63,685 bases of DNA from contig SMOI01000041.1 in the NCBI GenBank assembly GCA_008000375.1, positions 1-63,685 of the forward strand. The letters run 5' to 3'. The position numbers and the translations under genes were made by a program. Source of the DNA: Poteriospumella lacustris (taxonomy: Eukaryota; Sar; Chrysophyceae; Chromulinales; Dinobryaceae). How positions within the stretch are numbered: position 1 is the first letter of the stretch; each line of letters opens with the position of its first letter. Below, in pieces: positions 58,546-63,685 of the stretch. Under the pieces are notes generated by a model. The model had not been told where the DNA came from, ran no database searches, and saw only the letters and a list, made by a program, of their open reading frames with translations.

Positions 58546-59094
58546 TGACTCTAAGTGGGGTGAACCGTTTCAACAGTGCGATGTCCGTGACGCACGGAAA
58601 CAGACACATCGTTCCTCCTTGGACCATACACATACAGTAGATCACCTTGCGCTGTAATGGCACGGCACGTGTCACTAGCATTTCACACAACAGCAGCCGT
58701 GTCGTTTCATCAGCCATTCACTGTGTTCGCTTCAGAGAGCAGACCTGCTTCGTTCAGTGTTTTACTCTTCGGCAACTGCCGTCACCCACTGCAGGGTTGG
58801 GTGTACTGAAAAGGTTCGGGGTTCGATTTGATCATAGGTGATTACGACGTACAGTGTGCGTGCACTGCGGCTGTGCAGTGGAGAGAGAACAACAAGGATG
58901 TCTAATAGTCGGCTGCAATGCACCCATCGTCGTCCACTTTGGTTTGTACACACACACACACAACATCTGCGATATCTGGGTTGTTTTGTGTATGGGGATA
59001 ACATGATGACGATGGCTTCTCGGATCGCTCAGCTCTCAGCTCGCTCGCTCATCTTGGCTCATTCGCTCAGCCACTCTCTACCATCATAGACCAA

Positions 59095-59169
59095 CAATAC
59101 ATATAAAAAGAGCAAAGGACCAGCGAAAGTTGTGAGAGCTGCGTTTGAAACGCATTAAAGAAAGAGAAG
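59095..59169 (+). promoter_or_regulatory. Subfamily E proximal promoter/leader
   Basis: TACATATAAAAAGAGCAAAG, with a possible TATA box, leads into GACCAGCGAAAGTTGTGAGA and GCTGCG before the ATG. The AGCAAAGGACCAG(C/T)GAAAGT block recurs about 45-65 bases before the starts at 60993 and 62682. Confidence 0.6.
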
Positions 59170-60039
59170 ATGGATATCGAAATCGTTGGTGAAAATTTCC
59201 CTCCTGAAGAGGTCCTGTCTTCACAGGAAATCATGGCCGAACATCACCGCGCGCATGCTGTCTCTCACCAGCGTTCGATCGCCATCGAGTTGGATTTATG
59301 CCTCTTCCGCGCAGTGAACGAAGGTTGTGGTGGTCGTGTGGTGTTGCCGTTCGGCGTGCGACAACTGATCAAAGACTTCGCCTTCGTGTCGTTTGACAAC
59401 CAAACGTTGCCAAAGGCGGTCCAACTGTGGTGCAGTGATCGAGTCAAAGCCCGACAGCTCTACGGGGAGATCAACGATTGGGACGTGAGCCACGTAACCA
59501 ATATGACCTCGCTCTTCCGCTTCAGGGTCTCGTTTAACGACCCCCTCGACCGTTGGGACGTGCGACGCGTCACGTCGATGAAGAACATGTTTTATGGGGC
59601 GACGGTTTTCAACCAACCGTTGGCCACGTGGAACGTGCAAAGCGTCACCGATATGAGTTGCATGTTCTATGACGCTGCGTCGTTTAATCAACCGCTGGCC
59701 ACGTGGGATGTGGGTCACGTCACCACGATGTGTGCCATGTTCACTCGTGCCGTGTCCTTTAACCCCGACACGTCGTCGTCGTTGTCCACCTGGAATGTCA
59801 GTCAGGTCACCGATATGTGTCATATGTTCGCGGGGGCGGTGCTGTTTAATGAACCGTTGGGGACATGGGACGTGTCGCAGGTGACCGATATGAGTGGGAT
59901 GTTTTGCAACGCGCCATCGTTTAATCAACCGTTGGCCACGTGGAACGTGTCGCAGGTGACGAATATGCGTCATATGTTTACCGCTGCGGTGGCATTTAAT
60001 CAGCCGCTGGACACGTGGATTGTACGTCCAAGTGTGTGA
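59170..60039 (+). CDS. DUF285 repeat protein, subfamily E
   Basis: A 289-residue protein starting MDIEIVGENFPPEEVLSSQE. The acidic tail is shared with 60993. Module: IELDLCLFRAVNEGCGG, VVLPFGVRQLIKDFAFVSF (one residue longer before LP than in other subfamilies), TLPKAVQLW. Seven repeats run from FNDPLDRW, the first four nearly identical in DNA to 57086. It ends WIVRPSV. The array is shorter than its donor or recipient partner, which has eleven repeats, so whole units were lost or gained after the shared tract. Confidence 0.9.
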   Translation: MDIEIVGENFPPEEVLSSQEIMAEHHRAHAVSHQRSIAIELDLCLFRAVNEGCGGRVVLPFGVRQLIKDFAFVSFDNQTLPKAVQLWCSDRVKARQLYGEINDWDVSHVTNMTSLFRFRVSFNDPLDRWDVRRVTSMKNMFYGATVFNQPLATWNVQSVTDMSCMFYDAASFNQPLATWDVGHVTTMCAMFTRAVSFNPDTSSSLSTWNVSQVTDMCHMFAGAVLFNEPLGTWDVSQVTDMSGMFCNAPSFNQPLATWNVSQVTNMRHMFTAAVAFNQPLDTWIVRPSV

Positions 60040-60296
60040 ATTGGGAGTAGCGGTATATTGGGGATGGGGCGACAGTCGTTAGCAGCAGACGACGCTGTCT
60101 GCACACAGCGGTGGCATAGGCTCGACGGGGGCACAGGCTCCTCAGACAGCCAATGTACCTCTACTGGTGCGTGAGGTGCCCTCCAAGGGTATCTACATGG
60201 TGACGTTCAAGTCCTGCGGTATAAATGCATGCCAGGACTATGCCTTGGTGACATTTGGATAACAAGACGCTCAACGCCCTGTACGTTCTCTAGTGC

Positions 60297-60410
60297 CTCG
60301 TTTTGTTCAACCAGCCAAGGGATGTACGTCAAGGGTACGGCGAAGTTCAAATCCTTGGGGGCCTCGTTCTTTAACGAGCCGTTGACCCCTTGGTATGTAT
60401 AGACAGCCAC
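60297..60410 (+). pseudogene. Relic of DUF285 repeats
   Basis: CCTCGTTTTGTTCAACCAGCC and GGCCTCGTTCTTTAACGAGC CGTTGACCCCTTGG recall repeat starts (ASFNQP, ASFFNEPLTPW) separated by unrelated text. It is the counterpart of the relic at 58430 in the duplicated spacer. Confidence 0.65.
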
Positions 60411-60934
60411 TGGACAAGTGCATGTCCGTGTCTGTCTCTAAGTGGGGGTGAACCGTTTCAACAGTCCTCATTGGACCATAGATATAGATCACCTTTCACT
60501 GTAATGGCACGTCTCAAAAGGGGTCTCTTGTGTATCACCCAACAGCAGTAGTGTCGTTTCATCAGCCATTGAAAAACAGGTCACTGTGTTCGCTTTAGAG
60601 AGCAGACGTGCTTCGTGCAGTGTTTTACTCTTCGACAACTGCCGTCACCCACTGCAGGGTTGGGTGCACTGTATATGTTCGGGGTTCGATTTGATCATAC
60701 CCTACGACGACAGTGCACTGTGCACTGTGCAGCTGAGTCAGTGGAGAGAGACAAAAAGGAAATCTAATCGTCGGTTACAATGCACATAGTCCACGTCTTT
60801 CACTCAATATACACAACATCTGGGTTGTTTTGTGTGTTTTGGGATGACGTGATGACGATGACCTCGGATCGCTCTCTCCGTCTCAGTCAGCAGTCCTCTC
60901 ACTAAAAAACATCAAACGACAACGGAAAAAAGAA

Positions 60935-60992
60935 GAGCAAAGGACCAGCGAAAGTGGTGAGAGCTGCGATGATATACACAAAGGAAGAGAAG
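60935..60992 (+). promoter_or_regulatory. Subfamily E proximal promoter/leader, second copy
   Basis: AGCAAAGGACCAGCGAAAGT, then GGTGAGAGCTGCGATG. An in-frame ATG at 60969 lies within this leader, eight codons upstream of the chosen start. Confidence 0.55.
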
Positions 60993-62084
60993 ATGGATAT
61001 CGAAATCGGTGGTGAAAAGCTCCCTCCTGAAGAGGTTCTGTATTCACAGGAGTTAATGGCCGAACGAAACCGCTCACATGACGTCTCTCACCACCGTCCG
61101 ATCGCCGTCGAGTTGGATTTATGTCTCTACCGCGCAGTGACCGAATGCTGCGGTGGTCGTGTGGTGTTGCCGTTCAGCGTGCGACAACTGATCAAAGACT
61201 TCGCCTTCGTGGCGTTTGATAACCAAACGTTGCAGACGGCTGTCCGACTGTGGTGCAGCGACCGAGCACAGGCCCTACAGATCTACGGGGAGATCAACGA
61301 CTGGGATGTCAGTAAAGTGACCGATATGGCCTTACTCTTTGACGATGCGTCGCATTTCAACGATCGCATCGATCGTTGGGACGTTCGACACGTCACATCC
61401 ATGGAGGGAATGTTTTATTGTGCGGCCTCCTTCAACCAACCTCTCCGCACCTGGAATGTCCGTCGTGTGACAACAATGAATAGCATGTTTTGTGGCGCTG
61501 TCTCGTTTAACCAGCCGTTGGACACGTGGGATGTCGGACAGGTCACTTCTATGCAGTTTATGTTCTCTCGAGCGGCAGCGTTTAACCAGTCACTTGCCTC
61601 GTGGGATGTCCGCCAGGTCACGAACATGAGATTTCTCTTCTCTTACGCTAGTTCTTTCGATCAGCCGTTGTCTACGTGGCAGGTGGCTCAGGTTCCTAAT
61701 ATGAGCCACCTGTTCGATGGCGCCTTGTCCTTCAACCAGCCGTTGGCGATCTGGGACGTGCGTCAGGTTCGGAATATGAGTGGAATGTTCAATGACGCCG
61801 TCTCGTTTGATCAGCCGTTGGACACGTGGGATGTGTCGCAGGTAACCGACATGAATGACATGTTTGCCGGGGCCTCGTCGTTCAACCAACCATTGTCCCA
61901 CTGGGACGTGCGCCAGGTGACCGATATGAGTGGTATGTTCAGTGGAGCGTCGGGTTTCAACCAGCCACTGGACACGTGGGATGTGAGTGCGTGTCAGGTG
62001 ATGCATGGTATGTTTGTTGGGGCGACGGCGTTTCAGCAGTCGATGCCCGTGCAGCTCGGAAACGGACACGCGGTTCTTCGTTAA
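60993..62084 (+). CDS. DUF285 repeat protein, subfamily E
   Basis: A 363-residue protein from MDIEIGGEKLPPEEVLYSQE, the start shared with 59170; an in-frame ATG at 60969 would add MIYTKEEK. Module: VELDLCLYRAVTECCGG, VVLPFSVRQLIKDFAFVAF (Ser for the near-invariant Gly), TLQTAVRLW. About ten repeats run from FNDRIDRW through FNQPLRTW, FDQPLSTW and FNQPLAIW to FQQSMPVQL, ending NGHAVLR. Repeats are in clean register. It is the third gene of the E tandem series. Confidence 0.9.
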   Translation: MDIEIGGEKLPPEEVLYSQELMAERNRSHDVSHHRPIAVELDLCLYRAVTECCGGRVVLPFSVRQLIKDFAFVAFDNQTLQTAVRLWCSDRAQALQIYGEINDWDVSKVTDMALLFDDASHFNDRIDRWDVRHVTSMEGMFYCAASFNQPLRTWNVRRVTTMNSMFCGAVSFNQPLDTWDVGQVTSMQFMFSRAAAFNQSLASWDVRQVTNMRFLFSYASSFDQPLSTWQVAQVPNMSHLFDGALSFNQPLAIWDVRQVRNMSGMFNDAVSFDQPLDTWDVSQVTDMNDMFAGASSFNQPLSHWDVRQVTDMSGMFSGASGFNQPLDTWDVSACQVMHGMFVGATAFQQSMPVQLGNGHAVLR

Positions 62085-62681
62085 GTCGAGGACGGACGGT
62101 CGTTCGCGTGTTGTGTGAGATACAGCGCAGTCGTGCAGTACCGTGCGTTAAATCTATACGGTCGCCCCTCATATAGCCCGTTGATCGCCTGGGACGGTAG
62201 TGTCACTTCACAAGGGGTCCCTAGAGTCACACATTTCTCCAGCCGTGAAGCAGACCACTCACTGTCTATGTGAACGGTTTGTCTCTCTAACTATTTGCTC
62301 TCATACTGTTTGGCTCTCTAACTGTAGGGTTAGGTGTAGGGTTCGGGTGAGATTTCGTGGGAATATGTGATCTCATATCGTACTATAACTGCATATGTAC
62401 AAATGCTCCGAAGAGAGGAAAAGTGGTGTCGAGGGAGTGAGGATTGCTGTGCGGTTACTCATGTACTTTCAGTTGACAGAGAGCAGCAAGACAGTGGGGC
62501 TACAATACACATAGTTCAAGTCTACGGTTGTACACACGTTTGGTGATTACAAGATGACGATGACCTCTCGCAGATCGCTTCGCCGGACGACGGCGAAAAA
62601 CAAAGCAAAGCTTCAACGAAAGCAAAGGACCAGTGAAAGTTGTGAAAGCTGCGATGAAAGGCACAATAGAAAGTAGAAAAG
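62085..62681. other. Intergenic region with subfamily E leader
   Basis: The first 500 bases hold no gene; GTAGGGTTAGGTGTAGGGTT near 62323 is telomere-like but too short to interpret. From about 62620 the E leader appears (AGCAAAGGACCAGTGAAAGT, GTGAAAGCTGCG), about 60 bases before the next start. Confidence 0.5.
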
Positions 62682-63685
62682 ATGGACATCGTCAACGTCG
62701 AGCTCTCTGACGAGTTGATGGCCGAACGAAACCGTTCGCCTGACATTGGCCCACCTCCGCATCCGATTGCCATCGAGTTGGATTTATGCCTCTACCGCGC
62801 AGTGACCGAATGTTGTGGTGGCGGTGTGGTGTTGCCGTTCGGCGTTCGCCAACTGATCAAAGACTTCGCCTTCGTGGCGTTTGACAACCAAACGTTGCCA
62901 GAAGCTGTCCGACTGTGGTGCAATGACCGAGCACAGGCCATGCAGCTCTACGGAGAGATCAATGACTGGAATGTCAGTAGAGTAACGAATATGGCGTCGC
63001 TCTTTCGCGATACCACGTTCAATGATCGCATCGACCGTTGGGACGTCCATAACGTCACCTCAATGGACCACATGTTTTATCGTGCGACCGCCTTCAACCA
63101 GCCGTTGGACACGTGGGACGTGAGCCAAGTAACTACGATGGGCAGCATGTTTTGTGGCGCCTCGTCGTTTGACCAGCCGTTGTCCAGCTGGGACGTGCGT
63201 CATGTCACCTGCATGAGTTCGTTGTTTTCCGTAGCCACGCGCTTCAATCAACCGGTGTCCACGTGGCAGGTGGGTCAGGTCACCGATATGCGTGGTCTGT
63301 TCTCGGGCGCCTCGTCCTTCAACCAGCCATTGTTGTCTCGCTGGGAGGTAGGGCTAGTGACCACCATGCGAGAGATGTTTGATGGTGCTGCGTCGTTCAA
63401 TCAACCGTTGGCGGAGTGGGATGTGCGTCAGGTGACAGATATGCATCGGATGTTTGACGGGGCCTCGTCGTTCAATCAACCGTTGTCGCACTGGGAGGTG
63501 TCTCGCGTCACCAATATGAGTTTCATGTTCAGTTGTGCGTCGTCGTTTAACCAGCCGCTGGCGCACTGGGACGTGAGTCACGTCGTAACGATGAGTGGGA
63601 TGTTTGACTGTGCCACGTGTTTCAACCAGCCGTTGGCCGACTGGGACGTCAGTCACGTGACCGATATGGGCGGACTGTTTTTCGA
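62682..63685 (+). CDS. DUF285 repeat protein, subfamily E, 3' end outside window
   Basis: The frame opens at the ATG at 62682 (MDIVNVELSDELMAERNRS) and stays open to the window end, 334 codons so far. Compared with its neighbours the acidic tail is shortened by about 15 residues. Module: IELDLCLYRAVTECCGG, VVLPFGVRQLIKDFAFVAF, TLPEAVRLWCN. At least nine repeats are present from FNDRIDRW, including FDQPLSSW, FNQPVSTW, a one-residue expansion FNQPLLSRWEV, and FNQPLADW near the edge. It is the fourth gene of the E tandem series. Confidence 0.92.
   Translation, partial: MDIVNVELSDELMAERNRSPDIGPPPHPIAIELDLCLYRAVTECCGGGVVLPFGVRQLIKDFAFVAFDNQTLPEAVRLWCNDRAQAMQLYGEINDWNVSRVTNMASLFRDTTFNDRIDRWDVHNVTSMDHMFYRATAFNQPLDTWDVSQVTTMGSMFCGASSFDQPLSSWDVRHVTCMSSLFSVATRFNQPVSTWQVGQVTDMRGLFSGASSFNQPLLSRWEVGLVTTMREMFDGAASFNQPLAEWDVRQVTDMHRMFDGASSFNQPLSHWEVSRVTNMSFMFSCASSFNQPLAHWDVSHVVTMSGMFDCATCFNQPLADWDVSHVTDMGGLFF

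Noticed and set aside
3495-63685. Bacterial or mycoplasma contamination suggested by DUF285 repeats
   Set aside because: SKP1 with a GT-AG intron, gene spacing, lack of signal peptides and lipobox, and lack of ribosome binding sites point to a eukaryotic genome.
3495-63685. Giant virus origin
   Set aside because: No capsid, polymerase or other viral core gene is seen, and long decaying spacers with many pseudogenes fit a nuclear genome better; it cannot be fully excluded from one window.

Overview
This window looks like nuclear DNA of a GC-moderate to GC-rich unicellular eukaryote; I cannot name the species. The evidence is a SKP1 gene split by a 76-base GT-AG intron, monocistronic genes on both strands with long spacers, many decaying gene copies, simple-sequence and heptamer repeats, and no bacterial operon or Shine-Dalgarno layout. 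I found no tRNA, rRNA, CRISPR array or recognisable transposase.

Layout. 1-2.9 kb: 3' part of a very GC-rich gene of unknown function whose coding frame seems broken in the middle. 3.5-49 kb and 55.6-63.7 kb: a dense cluster of one intronless gene family. I count about 25 apparently intact members (the last runs off the window), 7 broken members and 5 short relics. Each protein has a short variable tail, a conserved N-terminal module of about 70 residues, and 7 to 15 tandem repeats of 25 residues of the BspA/DUF285 type (core FNQPLSxWDVSxVTDMxxMF). Interrupting the cluster are SKP1 (24.2-24.8 kb), a small membrane protein locus (39.7-40.8 kb), a 242-base foldback element (42.5 kb), and a convergent pair of paralogous soluble enzyme-like genes (49.6-51.2 and 53.6-55.1 kb) with weak lipoxygenase-like features.

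From N-terminal tails, C-terminal ends and flanks I sort the family into: A1 (start like MTTxxNHQDLF; 3495, 43539, 46399, 48179), A2 (ending like QPETMAVWRAAGYSD; 7872, 13372, 15677, 17310, 18904, 26660, 29262), B (start MQANEVTSTL, end MFELAGCRPSLRVTT; 6189, 15024, 22717, 25344, 28090/28506, 30851, 44761), C (start MITPRPFQRGHHH; 9753, 20215, 34069), D (start like MSANQERS; 11195, 32076, 35811, 37647, 40972) and E (start MDIEI or M(I/L)xPPxPS; 55601, 57086, 59170, 60993, 62682). A2 and B form repeated modules: divergent B-A2 pairs with a shared promoter region, and convergent A2-B pairs joined by a near-identical spacer (four copies). Each subfamily has its own conserved upstream block.

How the genes may work together (inference). 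The N-terminal module, DLC(L/F)x(11-13)LP(F/Y)G(V/I)RQ(L/M)IK(D/E)(Y/F), resembles by eye the layout of a SOCS/BC box followed by a cullin box, and less closely an F-box. SKP1, whose fold is shared with Elongin C, lies inside the cluster. I therefore propose that the family encodes fast-evolving substrate receptors of cullin-RING ubiquitin ligases, with DUF285 repeats as the recognition surface. The repeats, the frame breaks and one reconstructable inversion are seen directly; the ligase role is a hypothesis.
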